Part shown: positions 26,555-36,028 of the stretch, piece by piece
Layout: each line of letters begins with the position of its first letter
Numbering within the stretch: position 1 is the first letter of the stretch
Source: Sphingomonadales bacterium EhC05
GTDB taxonomy: Bacteria > Pseudomonadota > Alphaproteobacteria > Sphingomonadales > Sphingomonadaceae
Assembly (NCBI GenBank): GCA_001650955.1
Contig: LXYP01000012.1
Span: forward strand, 140,157 to 204,156
Direction of reading: 5' to 3'
DNA: 64,000 nt
The notes under the pieces: generated by a model
Told to the model about the DNA's origin: nothing
The model's database searches: none
The model's input: only the letters and a program-made list of their open reading frames with translations
Program-made: the position numbers and the translations under genes

Positions 26555-27700
26555 ATGAGCGCTACGCTTCAATCCGTTTGGACCAGATTATTCCCGCCCA
26601 TCCCCACCTCTGTCCGGGATGAGTTTCTGCTGTTGAGTGCAACCCGATTGCAGAGCCAATCGCGTCATTTGTTTCTGGCGATGCTGCTGACGATCCCGAT
26701 GGTTCTCTATGCATCGATCATCATTCCCGGCACCAATCCGATGATCCGCTATGGCGTGCCGCTTGCGATGGGAACATCCTGCCTGATCGGATTCATCTCG
26801 CTGCTCAAGGATCGCAATGCTTCGGACAGTCCGAAAGAAGCGCGGAAATTCATCAAAGAGGCCACTTTCTTCTCGGCGACCATCTGCATATTGGTCAGCG
26901 TCTGGTGCGTGACCGGCTGGTATAATGCGCCGGAGGCAATGAAGCTCTATTTCCCGTTCACGCTGGCGATGGGATCGCTGACAACCATCTATAATCTCGC
27001 GACCATCCGGGCCGCCGCAATATCGAATGTAATCATCGGTATCATGCCGATCACCCTGTTGATGCTGCTGTCAGGCGATCCGATCGGATTGTCCGCCGGG
27101 GCCAGTCTGGTCATGGTGACGACTTTTCTGCTCCGATTGATCACGCTGCAGAATGATCAATTCGTCAAGCTGCTGCTGCTGCAAAATGAGATGAAACAAT
27201 TGGCCGATACCGATCCGCTGACCGGCCTATATAATCGCCGCGCACTGGCCGAACATCTTGACCTTCAAACGGACGCGCCAGAAACCGATGCGACCTTTGC
27301 TATTGCTTTAATTGATCTGGATGGCTTCAAACCGGTCAATGACCAATATGGCCATGCCGTCGGCGACAAATTGTTGGTCGAAATCGCCCGCCGTTTCAAA
27401 AATACAGTCGGCGATCAAGGCATTGTCGCGCGCACCGGCGGTGATGAATTTGCGATCTTGCTGCCGCGTGGATCATCCATCCCGCATAGTGCGATCGCCG
27501 AGCAGATGCTCACTCAGCTGATCACACCCTGTGCAGTGGACGGACATCTCATTCGTGTCGGCGCCAGTATCGGCACAGCCAGTTGGCCGGAGGATGGCAG
27601 AGACGCCAAATCCCTGTTCGAAAAAGCGGACAAGGCGCTCTATCTCGCGAAGGCAAAACCAGCCGACAAGATCCAGGTTCGCGATCAATCTGCAGCTTGA
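26555..27700 (+). CDS. Membrane diguanylate cyclase (GGDEF)
   Basis: 381 residues. Roughly five to six transmembrane helices fill residues 30-195. A short linker Q-N-E-M-K-Q-L-A-D-T-D-P-L-T-G-L-Y-N-R-R leads into the GGDEF domain. The active site G-G-D-E-F is at 295-299, intact, as expected for c-di-GMP synthesis from two GTP. The RxxD inhibitory site five residues upstream is absent (the sequence there is V-G-D-Q-G-I-V-A-R-T), so product inhibition by that route is unlikely. No recognised sensor domain other than the membrane part. Divergent from the lipoxygenase gene; convergent with fadD. Confidence 0.92.
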   Translation: MSATLQSVWTRLFPPIPTSVRDEFLLLSATRLQSQSRHLFLAMLLTIPMVLYASIIIPGTNPMIRYGVPLAMGTSCLIGFISLLKDRNASDSPKEARKFIKEATFFSATICILVSVWCVTGWYNAPEAMKLYFPFTLAMGSLTTIYNLATIRAAAISNVIIGIMPITLLMLLSGDPIGLSAGASLVMVTTFLLRLITLQNDQFVKLLLLQNEMKQLADTDPLTGLYNRRALAEHLDLQTDAPETDATFAIALIDLDGFKPVNDQYGHAVGDKLLVEIARRFKNTVGDQGIVARTGGDEFAILLPRGSSIPHSAIAEQMLTQLITPCAVDGHLIRVGASIGTASWPEDGRDAKSLFEKADKALYLAKAKPADKIQVRDQSAA

Positions 27701-27704
27701 GCAA

Positions 27705-29393
27705 CTAGCCCATTTCTTCGGCGCGCAAAGCTTTGCGATCCAATTTGCCAATCATGGTTTTCGGGAGGCTCTCCCTGACGACAACTTCGATAACCCGTTC
27801 ATGTTTGCCCAGCTTCGGGTTGAGCCATATTTTCAATTCTTCGCCGGTCGCCTGGTTACCGTCTTCTAGGGCCACATAGGCCTTCGGGCTCTCTCCGCGA
27901 TAGTCATCCGGCACACCGATCACGAGCGCCTCTTTCACCGCGTCATGCTGGTAGAGCACTTCCTCGACCTGGCTCGGAAAAACCTTGAACCCGCCGACCG
28001 CAATCATGTCCTTAATCCGGTCGACAATCTTGATATAGCCATCTTCATCAATCGTCGCGACATCGCCGGTGCGCAGGAATCCTTCGACAAAGACTTTTTC
28101 GTCTTCCTCCGGCAAATTCCAATAGCCCTGCATGACCTGCGGGCCGGAAAAGATCAGTTCGCCCGGTTCGCCATCGGGGACCTCTTTGGTCGGATCTTCC
28201 TTGTCGACCAGTTTCACCAGCGTGCCCGCAACCGGCTGACCAATCGTGCCCGGCTTGTTGAGCCCTTCATAGGGATTGCAGCTCACCACGCCGCAGCTTT
28301 CGGTCAGGCCATAGCCTTCGACCAGCTTGGCGCCAGTCTTGGCTTCAAATTTCTTCTTCAACTCCTGCGACAAGGGCGCACCGCCGGACACGCAGACTTT
28401 GAGCGAAGAGAATTTGGTCTTGTCGATATCGGGATGATCGAGCAGCGCCTGATACATGGTCGGCACGCCCGGCATCGCGGTGATATTGTTGCGGGTGATC
28501 GCCTTCAGTGTCTGCTTGGCGTCAAAACGCGGCAACATCACGATCTCACCACCGCGCTCGATGGTCCGGTTGAGCACCGCGCTATTGGCGAAGACATGGA
28601 AGAATGGCAGCACGCCCATCAGACGATCTTCTTCGTCGATGAACGGGTCCATACTGTTGATCTGCCGGGCATTGGCGGTCAGATTCTGGTGACTGCACAT
28701 CGCGCCCTTGGGGGTGCCGGTGGTGCCGCCGGTATATTGCAATAGGGCAATATCCTTTTCCGGACGGATATTGGGCGCCTTATAGTCTCCATCATTGTTG
28801 ATCAGATCGGAGAAAGGCGTGATCCGGTCGTCCTTGGGCTGCGGAGAATTTTCCTTGCGCCGGAATAAGGAATAGAAGAGCGCCTTGGCTCCGGGCAACA
28901 CGCCGGAAATACTCCCGACCACAAGCCGTTCCAGACTCGATTGCTGAAGCACTTCATAAGCGGTCGGGAAAACCGCCGAGGCTGAGAGCGTGAACAATAT
29001 CTTGGTTCCACTGTCCTCGACCTGATGGTTGAGCTCTTCGACTGTATATAAGGGCGAGAAATTCACCACGGTCGCGCCAATGGCCATCGCGCCATAATAG
29101 GCGCTGACATAATGCGGGACATTGGGCAGAAACAATCCGATCCGGTCACCTTTGCCGACACCCAGATCCTGCAATCCCTTGGCCACGCGCGTGACACCTG
29201 CGGCAACTTCGGTATAGCTATATTTGCGGCCCATGAAATCCAGCAGATTGGCATCCCCGCGCCGGCCCGCCGAGCGAAAAAACATCCCCGGCATCGACAG
29301 CGGCGGGAAAAACTGGTCCCACTGGGTGGGATGATTATAGTGCGTTTTCCAGATCGGTTGCTGGTCGGAAGATGAAAGATCAGTCATTGACAT
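27705..29393 (-). CDS. Long-chain acyl-CoA synthetase (FadD-like)
   Basis: 562 residues from the ATG at 29393; a nearby ATG at 29387 is equally possible. The AMP-binding P-loop reads Y-T-G-G-T-T-G-T-P-K-G-A, followed later by G-Y-G-L-T-E-S-C-G and R-T-G-D-V-A-T-I-D-E-D-G-Y, with the C-terminal lysine region K-T-M-I-G-K-L-D-R-K. It activates fatty acids to acyl-CoA via an acyl-adenylate. Close to the lipoxygenase and the old yellow enzyme it might join a fatty-acid module, though the genes are not in one operon. It converges with the GGDEF gene four bases apart. Confidence 0.9.
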   Translation of the reverse strand: MSMTDLSSSDQQPIWKTHYNHPTQWDQFFPPLSMPGMFFRSAGRRGDANLLDFMGRKYSYTEVAAGVTRVAKGLQDLGVGKGDRIGLFLPNVPHYVSAYYGAMAIGATVVNFSPLYTVEELNHQVEDSGTKILFTLSASAVFPTAYEVLQQSSLERLVVGSISGVLPGAKALFYSLFRRKENSPQPKDDRITPFSDLINNDGDYKAPNIRPEKDIALLQYTGGTTGTPKGAMCSHQNLTANARQINSMDPFIDEEDRLMGVLPFFHVFANSAVLNRTIERGGEIVMLPRFDAKQTLKAITRNNITAMPGVPTMYQALLDHPDIDKTKFSSLKVCVSGGAPLSQELKKKFEAKTGAKLVEGYGLTESCGVVSCNPYEGLNKPGTIGQPVAGTLVKLVDKEDPTKEVPDGEPGELIFSGPQVMQGYWNLPEEDEKVFVEGFLRTGDVATIDEDGYIKIVDRIKDMIAVGGFKVFPSQVEEVLYQHDAVKEALVIGVPDDYRGESPKAYVALEDGNQATGEELKIWLNPKLGKHERVIEVVVRESLPKTMIGKLDRKALRAEEMG

Positions 29394-29480
29394 TGGTGTA
29401 AGTGAGACGATCCGGCCTGACAATGAAAAATCTCTTCATTCGGCGGTAGTGATTTTCTATTACTATTGCTAACGGGGCGC

Positions 29481-30776
29481 ATGGCCAGCAAACAGCCCGA
29501 CCTCAATACACCCAAGGCGCGCAAAGCATCGATCACCTTTGTCTTTCTGGTGGTGCTGATCGACATGGTCGGTTTTGGCATCATCATGCCCGTGCTGCCG
29601 AAATTAATTACCGAGATCACGGGTGACAGTCTCTCTGCCGCCGCCGTCGTGGCCGGCTGGCTAGCCTTCGCTTATGCGGTCATGCAGTTTTTCTTCGGCC
29701 CGATCATCGGCAATCTTTCAGACCGTTTCGGACGCAGACCGGTCCTGCTCGGCGCGCTCGGAGGCTATGCCATCGCTTTTGCGCTGATGGGATTTGCGCC
29801 GACGCTGTTCTGGTTATTTGTTGCGCGGATCGTCGCCGGGATCATGGGGGCGAGCTTCAGCACCGCCTATGCCTATGTTGCCGATGTCTCACCGCCCGAA
29901 AAAAGATCACAAAATTTTGGCTTGATTGGCGCAGCATTCGGTCTCGGCTTCATCATCGGACCGGCGCTCGGCGGTCTGCTCGGCGACTATGATCTGCGAC
30001 TGCCCTTTTTTGTCGCCTCGGCGCTGGCGGCGGTCAATCTGATTTTCGGTTTCTTCATGCTCGAGGAGAGCCTGGAAAAGGACAAACGCCGCCCGTTCCA
30101 ATTCGCCCGTGCCAATGCCTTTGTCGCGCTGAAGGGTTTGACCGGCCAGAATCGCGTCGTCATCTGGTATGCCGTCGCGCTGCTCATCTGGATGATTGGA
30201 CATATCGTCTATCCGATCGTTTTCGCCTTTTACGGCATTGAGGCTTTTGGCTGGAGCATGCGCATGGTCGGCCTGGCCTTGGCATTGGTCGGTGTCGGCG
30301 CCGCCCTTGTTCAGGGACTGCTCATTCGCTACCTGATTCCGAAAATCGGCGAACGCAAAGCGGTCATCATTGGCGCTGTTAGCATGGCCATCAGCACGAT
30401 CTTCTATGTTGTCGCCGGCCCGGATCAGGGATGGCTGATCTTCATCGCCATTCCCATCGGTGCGCTCCAGGGTCTGTTCCAGCCCTCGATCAGTGGATTG
30501 ATGAGCAGAGCGGTTTCGGATGACACGCAGGGCGAATTGCAAGGCGCGGTAGCCAGCCTGCAAAGCACCGGTTCGGTTATCGGTCCGCCGCTGTTCACCG
30601 CTGTATTTGCCTATTTCACGGTTGCCAGCGCGCCGCTCTATCTGCCGGGCGCGCCTTTTGGACTGGCCGGACTTATCGCGCTCGTCGCTTTGGCGGTGTT
30701 CCTGCGCGGCTATGCGCTGCATTGCACCAGCGATGAAGTTGTCCCGCCGCCAGATGCCAAGCCTGCTGCGCTCTAA
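29481..30776 (+). CDS. MFS transporter, TetA/TCR type
   Basis: 431 residues with about 12 transmembrane helices. The first helix contains [14 protein letters not shown], and the cytoplasmic loop between helices 2 and 3 has [11 protein letters not shown], the MFS motif A. The N-terminal arrangement matches the tetracycline/H+ antiporter-like DHA1 subfamily, but substrates in chromosomal sphingomonad members are unknown and tetracycline export should not be assumed. The start at 29481 is preferred to an earlier one at 29466. It converges with the GlcG-family gene. Confidence 0.88.
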   Translation: MASKQPDLNTPKARKASITFVFLVVLIDMVGFGIIMPVLPKLITEITGDSLSAAAVVAGWLAFAYAVMQFFFGPIIGNLSDRFGRRPVLLGALGGYAIAFALMGFAPTLFWLFVARIVAGIMGASFSTAYAYVADVSPPEKRSQNFGLIGAAFGLGFIIGPALGGLLGDYDLRLPFFVASALAAVNLIFGFFMLEESLEKDKRRPFQFARANAFVALKGLTGQNRVVIWYAVALLIWMIGHIVYPIVFAFYGIEAFGWSMRMVGLALALVGVGAALVQGLLIRYLIPKIGERKAVIIGAVSMAISTIFYVVAGPDQGWLIFIAIPIGALQGLFQPSISGLMSRAVSDDTQGELQGAVASLQSTGSVIGPPLFTAVFAYFTVASAPLYLPGAPFGLAGLIALVALAVFLRGYALHCTSDEVVPPPDAKPAAL

Positions 30777-30782
30777 CCGACG

Positions 30783-31271
30783 CTACTTGCTTGTGCGGGT
30801 CGCGGACAGGCCTGCCGCTTCAATTCCGGCGACCGCACAAGCGGCATCATCGACCGGTGCTTCGCCTGAAACGCCGACGCTGCCGATCAGATTTCCCCCG
30901 TCGGCCGTATAGACAGCAACGCCGCCCGCAACGGTCACGACAAACGGGGCATTTGCGAATCCGGGTGTATTCTGCACGGCTTCTTCCATCCCCGCGGTTG
31001 AAAAACCCCAGCTGCTGACCGCCTTGGCCTTGGCCTGGGAAAAGGCCATGATCCCGGGTCCATTGCCCTGCATCCGCAGCGCGGCGACCAGATTGCCACC
31101 TTTGTCGTAGACCGCGATCGCATGGCTCTGCTGCTTGGCCCGCGCATGTTGCTTGCAGCCCTGAATGATGGTCTCGGCCGAGTCCGGACTCAGTTGAAAG
31201 CTCTGGCTTTGTGCGAGGGCTGATCCGGCATAAAGCGAGCTGCAAATCAGAAAGGCGATGGATTTTTTCAT
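30783..31271 (-). CDS. GlcG/HbpS-family heme-binding-like periplasmic protein
   Basis: 162 residues with signal peptide M-K-K-S-I-A-F-L-I-C-S-S-L-Y-A-G-S-A-L-A-Q. The mature part has the family pattern Y-D-K-G-G-N-L-V-A-A-L-R-M-Q-G, followed by A-K-A-K-A-V-S-S-W-G-F-S and G-S-V-G-V-S-G-E-A-P-V-D-D. This is the GlcG/DUF336 or HbpS-like fold known for heme or corrinoid contacts in some members. Ligand here is unknown; it sits alone between convergent and divergent neighbours. Confidence 0.8.
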   Translation of the reverse strand: MKKSIAFLICSSLYAGSALAQSQSFQLSPDSAETIIQGCKQHARAKQQSHAIAVYDKGGNLVAALRMQGNGPGIMAFSQAKAKAVSSWGFSTAGMEEAVQNTPGFANAPFVVTVAGGVAVYTADGGNLIGSVGVSGEAPVDDAACAVAGIEAAGLSATRTSK

Positions 31272-31365
31272 CTGGCTTCTCCCATGACTGTCCCGACCCT
31301 GCTGTAGCGCAGCCAGATCGGTTCCAGTCGCCCATTCGATGAAAATAGGACAGGGATCGACGAAA

Positions 31366-32484
31366 TCAGGCGGCGCTATACCAGGCTGTGCGGTCTCTCA
31401 TTTCGAGCTGTGCCCGTCCGGTATATTCCAGATGCCGCAAGGTCGCCATCGCCTCCCCGCTGGCCATGCCGATGACATCGGGAGTGATCGGTCGGCGGAA
31501 CAGATAGGGGAAGCTGTCGACCACCCGTTTCGGGCTCTCCCGCAGACCTTGCTCGAGATCATCCAGCGCTTCATTATGACGCGCCGCGAGCGCATCGAGC
31601 CGCTGATGCGCGCCGAGAAACGGACGGCCGTGGGCCGGCAGGATGAGCAGATCATTGTCGAGTTCAGCCCGGAACCGGTCGATGCTCGCCAGCCATTCGC
31701 CAAGCGGGTCGCTGGTCGGCTCGCTGAGCATCGTAGAGATATTCGAGGTAATCCGCGGCAAGATCTGGTCGCCGGCGATCATCACCTTGGCGGTGTCATC
31801 GATCAGACAGGCATGTTCGGGCGTATGGCCATGGCCGATGATCACCCGCCATTCATGGCTGCCAGTGGTCAGGCGCGTGCCTTCTTCCATGCGGATATGA
31901 CCGATTGGCAGATCCGCTACGGCACGGGCAAACCGCCCCCAGCCTTTCGCAGCAAATTCGTCGATCAGATGCTGATCCCAGCCGCAGAAATACCAGTCAT
32001 CCAGCGCTTCTTCGGGGACACCGTCGCGCTTGTCGGCGATCAGCATTTTCGTCAGCAGCCATTCGGTCCGGTTCATATGCAGCGGCGCCTTGAAGCGCTT
32101 CGCCAGCCATCCGGCACAGCCGACATGATCGGGATGATAATGGGTGACGATGATCTTGGTGGCGGTCTGCCCGCGCAAAGCGCCATCATCAAACAGATGT
32201 TTCCAGGCATCAATCACCTGCGGCATGAACAGCCCGGTGTCAGCAATGGCAAAACCGTCACTGCCGTCAGCATGCTGATCGGCCAGGACCCAGTTGTTGA
32301 TATGCCCGAGCGGCCCGGGAACCGGGGTGCGGGTCCAGCCGATGCCAGGCATCAACTCAAAATATTCCCCAAATTTGGGCTCATAGTCGCCGAGCGGATA
32401 GGTCAATCCTTCCGATTCAATCGGCTCGAAGCCGTGGTCCGCGAGCATCGCGTCATAAGCGGGTGGTTTCCTGGGTGCATCCAT
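31366..32484 (-). CDS. Metallo-beta-lactamase-fold hydrolase
   Basis: 372 residues. The zinc motif T-H-Y-H-P-D-H-V-G (H-x-H-x-D-H) lies at about residue 105-113 and the downstream metal His is in G-H-G-H-T-P-E-H-A. A final H-G-R-P-F stretch fits the last metal ligand. These features put it in the glyoxalase II-like/MBL-fold group with a C-terminal extension. Substrate unknown. The start at 32484 is used because a TATGAT hexamer lies just upstream; starts further up would lie inside the promoter. It is a single gene. Confidence 0.82.
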   Translation of the reverse strand: MDAPRKPPAYDAMLADHGFEPIESEGLTYPLGDYEPKFGEYFELMPGIGWTRTPVPGPLGHINNWVLADQHADGSDGFAIADTGLFMPQVIDAWKHLFDDGALRGQTATKIIVTHYHPDHVGCAGWLAKRFKAPLHMNRTEWLLTKMLIADKRDGVPEEALDDWYFCGWDQHLIDEFAAKGWGRFARAVADLPIGHIRMEEGTRLTTGSHEWRVIIGHGHTPEHACLIDDTAKVMIAGDQILPRITSNISTMLSEPTSDPLGEWLASIDRFRAELDNDLLILPAHGRPFLGAHQRLDALAARHNEALDDLEQGLRESPKRVVDSFPYLFRRPITPDVIGMASGEAMATLRHLEYTGRAQLEMRDRTAWYSAA

Positions 32485-32490
32485 GGCCGG

Positions 32491-32520
32491 ATCATAGACG
32501 GGGCAATGACGGCCGCGCAA
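32491..32520 (-). promoter_or_regulatory. Putative sigma-70-type promoter of the MBL-fold gene
   Basis: On the minus strand TTGCGC (32520-32515) and TATGAT (32496-32491) are separated by 18 bases, and the ATG follows TATGAT after six bases. If this is the promoter, the transcript would be leaderless. Confidence 0.4.
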
Positions 32521-32683
32521 CCAAATTTAATCAGCTGATTAAACCAATTGGCGATATGCCCCCTTGCCGGACAGGGCCAGAGTGCCAAATCGCATCGCTC
32601 TTGCGATTTGCCTTTGTCAGCTGATGATGTTTCTCGTCACGCAAAAGCCTCCCCGACCGGGACGCATCGCACGATCAGGGGAC

Positions 32684-33394
32684 CTAGCTGTCCTTGAACA
32701 GGTTTTCCGCTGTCAGCTCTTCCGGAGCAACTTCAGCTTCGCCAGATTCGGCAGCCAGAGCAGCATCCGCATCACGGATCGCCTGGGCCCGTTCTTCCTG
32801 CAATTCGGCGATCAGCGCTTCCTTGTCTCCGCCCAATTTCGTGTCTTCCGCGACTTCGGGTTCAATACCTGCCTTTTTCGCGGCCTTGGCCACGACGGCA
32901 TCCAGCTCGCGCTGGGAGCAAAGCCCGAGAGTGACGGGGTCTTTCGGAACAATATTGGCGATATTCCAATGTTCGCGTTCGCGAATCGCATTGATCGTCG
33001 TGCGCGTCGTGCCGATCAATTTGCCAACCTGGGCATCGGAAATTTCCGGATGATTGCGCAGCAACCAGGAGATGCCGTCGGGCTTGTCCTGACGCTTGGA
33101 AACCGGCGTATAGCGGGGTCCCTTGGTCCGGCGCACCTGATCGGGTCCTTTTTGCAATTTCATCCGATAGGTGGGATCAGCCTCTGCCTTGGTGATTTCC
33201 TCATTGGTCAGTTCATGCGCCTGCACCGGATCACGGCCGGTATATTTGCTGCCCGCCAGATCATCCGCCATGGCATTGACTTCCAGAATGTGAATCCCGC
33301 AAAATTCAGCAATCTGTTCAAAGCTCAGAGCGGTATTGTCGACCAGCCAACTGGCGGTCGCATGTTGCATCAAAGGCATGGGTTGTTCGGCCAC
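32684..33394 (-). CDS. trcR: TrcR-like cell-cycle transcriptional regulator (DUF1013)
   Basis: 236 residues. Conserved features are the N-terminal M-P-L-M-Q-H-A-T-A-S-W-L-V-D-N-T (about 6-21), the central P-E-I-S-D-A-Q-V-G-K-L-I-G-T-T-R-T-T-I segment, which is a helix-turn-helix, and N-I-V-P-K-D-P-V-T-L-G-L-C-S-Q. This is the alphaproteobacterial DUF1013 family, studied in Caulobacter as TrcR, a transcription-associated regulator. Length is typical. A charged Ala/Glu-rich C-terminal tail follows. It is monocistronic. Confidence 0.88.
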   Translation of the reverse strand: MAEQPMPLMQHATASWLVDNTALSFEQIAEFCGIHILEVNAMADDLAGSKYTGRDPVQAHELTNEEITKAEADPTYRMKLQKGPDQVRRTKGPRYTPVSKRQDKPDGISWLLRNHPEISDAQVGKLIGTTRTTINAIREREHWNIANIVPKDPVTLGLCSQRELDAVVAKAAKKAGIEPEVAEDTKLGGDKEALIAELQEERAQAIRDADAALAAESGEAEVAPEELTAENLFKDS

Positions 33395-33441
33395 AGCGGT
33401 GTCCTTCTGTAAATCTCAGCTCAAGCAAGCTGGCTTTTCGA

Positions 33442-33474
33442 TAAAATAAGGGCCGCCCCCTTTCGGAGACGGCC
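33442..33474 (-). terminator. Rho-independent terminator of the GT4 operon
   Basis: On the minus strand GGCCGTCTCC, loop GAAAG, then GGGGCGGCC pair with one bulge, followed by CTTATTTTAT. It lies about 57 bases downstream of the glycosyltransferase stop and before trcR. Confidence 0.7.
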
Positions 33475-33530
33475 TGTTCGAGACTTATGTAGAACGTTTG
33501 GGCAAAGACGGCAAGAATTTGTTCACCCGC

Positions 33531-34592
33531 CTATTTGGCCATGGGCAGGTTTGCGGCAAATGGCATCGATATTCGCGTTTTCGGCTCGGAACTGGCGGTA
33601 ACGAGACCATTGAGGAACTGACGCGCACTGGATGTCCACTCGAACTGGTGCGCGCGGCTAACGCAATCCTGGCGATCCAACTTGAGCGCAGCGGATATCG
33701 CCTCGGAGAGAAAGTCATCCATCACACCGCTTTCGGGGGTGAGAATGTCAATCGGTCCGGTCACCGGATAGGAGGCAACCGGGGTTCCGCAGGCCAAGGC
33801 TTCGATGACGACCAGTCCGAACGTATCGGTTCTGCTCGGAAATACGAACACATCGGCGCCGGCATAATAGCCTGCCAGCTCGCGTCCGGACTTTCGACCA
33901 GCGAAATAGGCATCCGGATAGCGGGCCCGCAAGGCGGCAAGCGCGGGGCCATCGCCGACGATGACCTTGCTTCCGGGCCTTTCCGTTTGCAGAAATGCCT
34001 CAATATTTTTTTCTACGGCAACGCGGCCGACATAGAGCTGAATGGGCCGCGGCAGTCTGGCATATGATGAGGGCTCGGGCGCATCGGGCGAGAAATTTTC
34101 GAGATCCACGCCGCGGCTCCAATGATGGACCTGGTGCAAGCCTTCCATTCGCATCTGTCGGCTCACGCTATCGGTCGATACCATGATCGCTTCCGAACCG
34201 CCGTGAAACCAGCGGATATAGGGCCAGAAAACCCGCGGAGACAAGCCGGTCCGTTTCGCAAGATATTCCGGAAACTGTGTATGGTAAGCAGTTGTAAAAC
34301 GACAATTATTACGGCGGCACCAACGTTGAGCAGAAAGGCATAATGGGCCTTCCGTGGCCAGATGGACGGCGTCCGCACCAAATGCTTCGAGACGCTTGCC
34401 GATATTCCGGGCCCGGGTGACGGCCAATCGAATTTCCGGATAGCTCGGTGCGGGCATTGACCGATATTGATCGGGAGAGATTACGAGCACCTCATGTCCC
34501 CAATTTCGCAATATCCCGATGACGGTTTCAAGCGTGCGGACGACGCCATTGACTTGCGGATGCCATGCATCGGTGACCAGCGCCAGTTTCAT
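33531..34592 (-). CDS. GT4-family glycosyltransferase
   Basis: 353 residues of GT-B type. The N-terminus has D-A-W-H-P-Q-V-N-G-V-V-R-T-L, the usual acceptor-loop of the GT4 mannosyltransferase/diacylglycerol glucosyltransferase group. The donor domain has Y-V-G-R-V-A-V-E-K-N-I-E-A-F (about residue 212-225) and F-P-S-R-T-D-T-F-G-L-V-V-I-E-A-L-A-C-G-T-P-V, the E-x7-E-like donor-binding segment. It likely adds a sugar to a lipid or polysaccharide. The ATG overlaps the stop of the LpxH-like gene by four bases, so they act in one operon, and both together suggest envelope lipid glycosylation. Confidence 0.88.
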   Translation of the reverse strand: MKLALVTDAWHPQVNGVVRTLETVIGILRNWGHEVLVISPDQYRSMPAPSYPEIRLAVTRARNIGKRLEAFGADAVHLATEGPLCLSAQRWCRRNNCRFTTAYHTQFPEYLAKRTGLSPRVFWPYIRWFHGGSEAIMVSTDSVSRQMRMEGLHQVHHWSRGVDLENFSPDAPEPSSYARLPRPIQLYVGRVAVEKNIEAFLQTERPGSKVIVGDGPALAALRARYPDAYFAGRKSGRELAGYYAGADVFVFPSRTDTFGLVVIEALACGTPVASYPVTGPIDILTPESGVMDDFLSEAISAALKLDRQDCVSRAHQFEWTSSARQFLNGLVTASSEPKTRISMPFAANLPMAK

Positions 34593-35503
34593 ATCACTGC
34601 CTCGACATCTTCCGATATGCGCTCCACGGCGAGGATCGGCTTTCTGCGCGCTTTCCGGGCGCTGATTTCATCGGCCCAATGGAGGATGTCCATCTTGCCA
34701 TCATCACATTCGACCAATGCCGTGCACCCTTCCACCCAGTCGCCGTCATTATAATATTCAATGCCGTCAATCTCGCGCTGCTCGGCGGTGTGGATATGGC
34801 CGCAGACCACGCCATCGACACCGCGAACGCGCGCCGCTTTGGCGACCAGCTCTTCGAACCGCCCGATAAATTCAACGGCATTTTTGACTTTATGTTTGGC
34901 CATTTTGGAGAGCGACCAATAGGGCAGTCCCATGCGGTTGCGAATTTTGTTCACCACCCAGTTCAGCCGCATCAATATTGTATAGGCAGTATCCCCGGCA
35001 AAGGCGAGCCAGCGGTGAGCCAGCATCACCGTATCAAATTCATCACCATGAAGAACCAGCAAGCGCCGGCCGTCGGCGGTTTCGTGAATGGCCGACCGCC
35101 GGATCTGGACGCCGCCAAAATTGAGCCCGGTAAATTGGCGAAACATTTCGTCATGATTGCCCGGTATATAGACGATTTTCGTGCCGCGCTTGGCCCGTTT
35201 CAATATTCGCCAGACAATGTCATTATGCGAATCAGGCCAATAGAATTTCTTCTTCATTCGCCAGCCGTCGATGATATCACCAACCAGATAGAGCGTATCG
35301 CTATCCACATGATCGAGAAAATCGATCAACATGTCCGCGTTACAGCCTCTCGTACCCAAATGAACGTCGGATATCCAGATCGTCCGATAATGGGTCCGGT
35401 CGCCCGAACGGACGCGCGGTTTTCGCTTTATCCGGGCATCATAGCGCGCGCGGTCGAGCAGCGGAACGTCGGTCTGGAACACTGGCGGGAACTGGTTTGT
35501 CAT
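34589..35503 (-). CDS. LpxH-like metallophosphoesterase (UDP-2,3-diacylglucosamine diphosphatase-type)
   Basis: 304 residues from MTNQFPPV at 35503; the frame to 35557 adds unconserved residues. The calcineurin-like motifs are in order: I-S-D-V-H-L-G-T (D-x-H), G-D-I-I-D-G-W (G-D-x-x-D), G-N-H-D-E (G-N-H-D/E), H-G-D-E-F-D and C-G-H-I-H-T-A (G-H-x-H). Spacing resembles LpxH/YkuE-like phosphoesterases acting on UDP-sugar lipids. Paired with the downstream GT4 gene by overlapping codons. Exact substrate is inferred from the family. Confidence 0.85.
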   Translation of the reverse strand: MTNQFPPVFQTDVPLLDRARYDARIKRKPRVRSGDRTHYRTIWISDVHLGTRGCNADMLIDFLDHVDSDTLYLVGDIIDGWRMKKKFYWPDSHNDIVWRILKRAKRGTKIVYIPGNHDEMFRQFTGLNFGGVQIRRSAIHETADGRRLLVLHGDEFDTVMLAHRWLAFAGDTAYTILMRLNWVVNKIRNRMGLPYWSLSKMAKHKVKNAVEFIGRFEELVAKAARVRGVDGVVCGHIHTAEQREIDGIEYYNDGDWVEGCTALVECDDGKMDILHWADEISARKARRKPILAVERISEDVEAVI

Positions 35504-35604
35504 CACATACTCCGATAGACGCTGAACCTGATCATCGGCTCGGCCTATAGGCGGCATTTATGACAGGATGATTCCCGTTTTATGAAGCTTTGGTGACGCG
35601 ACGC

Positions 35605-36024
35605 TCAGTTGCTGAGATAGTCTTGCACCCGCATTTGCAAATGCGGCACCGCATCTTTGCTCGCCAGAAATTCGGGCACGGTCATCGTCGACCAGCCCTG
35701 GCCTTCGTCACCGAAAACAATATCTTCCAATATTTGGGATGCCAGCTGGCAGGCGAAAAACAGGGCGACTTTGCCTTCCCCGCGCCAATTGGGATAGGTT
35801 TCGACATGTCGAAAATCATCAATTGCGATGCGAATGCCAAATTCCTCGTAGGTCTCCCGGGCCACGCATTCCGCACCGCTTTCGCCATTTTCGCGACCCC
35901 CGCCCGGCAAATCGAGCATATTGGGAAACGGGATGTCAGGCCTGTCATCACGCCGATAGACGAGAATGGAATCACCGATAAAGACAGCGACCTTGGCGCC
36001 ATGAAAATCCGGCTCGGTGGTCAC
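35605..36024 (-). CDS. Nudix hydrolase
   Basis: 139 residues from a GTG at 36024, preceded by AAGGTGG and four bases after the stop of the quinone-oxidoreductase gene. An upstream ATG at 36099 would overlap that gene. The Nudix box G-G-R-E-N-G-E-S-G-A-E-C-V-A-R-E-T-Y-E-E with F-G-I after it fits G-x5-E-x7-R-E-U-x-E-E-x-G-U exactly. Nudix enzymes hydrolyse nucleoside-diphosphate-linked compounds; the substrate is not shown here. Confidence 0.85.
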   Translation of the reverse strand: MTTEPDFHGAKVAVFIGDSILVYRRDDRPDIPFPNMLDLPGGGRENGESGAECVARETYEEFGIRIAIDDFRHVETYPNWRGEGKVALFFACQLASQILEDIVFGDEGQGWSTMTVPEFLASKDAVPHLQMRVQDYLSN

Positions 36025-36028
36025 GCGC

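Noticed and set aside
29481..30776. Tetracycline resistance gene
   Set aside because: The MFS protein belongs to the broad TetA-like subfamily, but chromosomal context and lack of resistance-gene neighbours do not support a specific drug.
31339..32538. Antisense open frame of 399 codons over the MBL-fold gene
   Set aside because: Contains no recognised motif; the opposite strand carries H-x-H-x-D-H.
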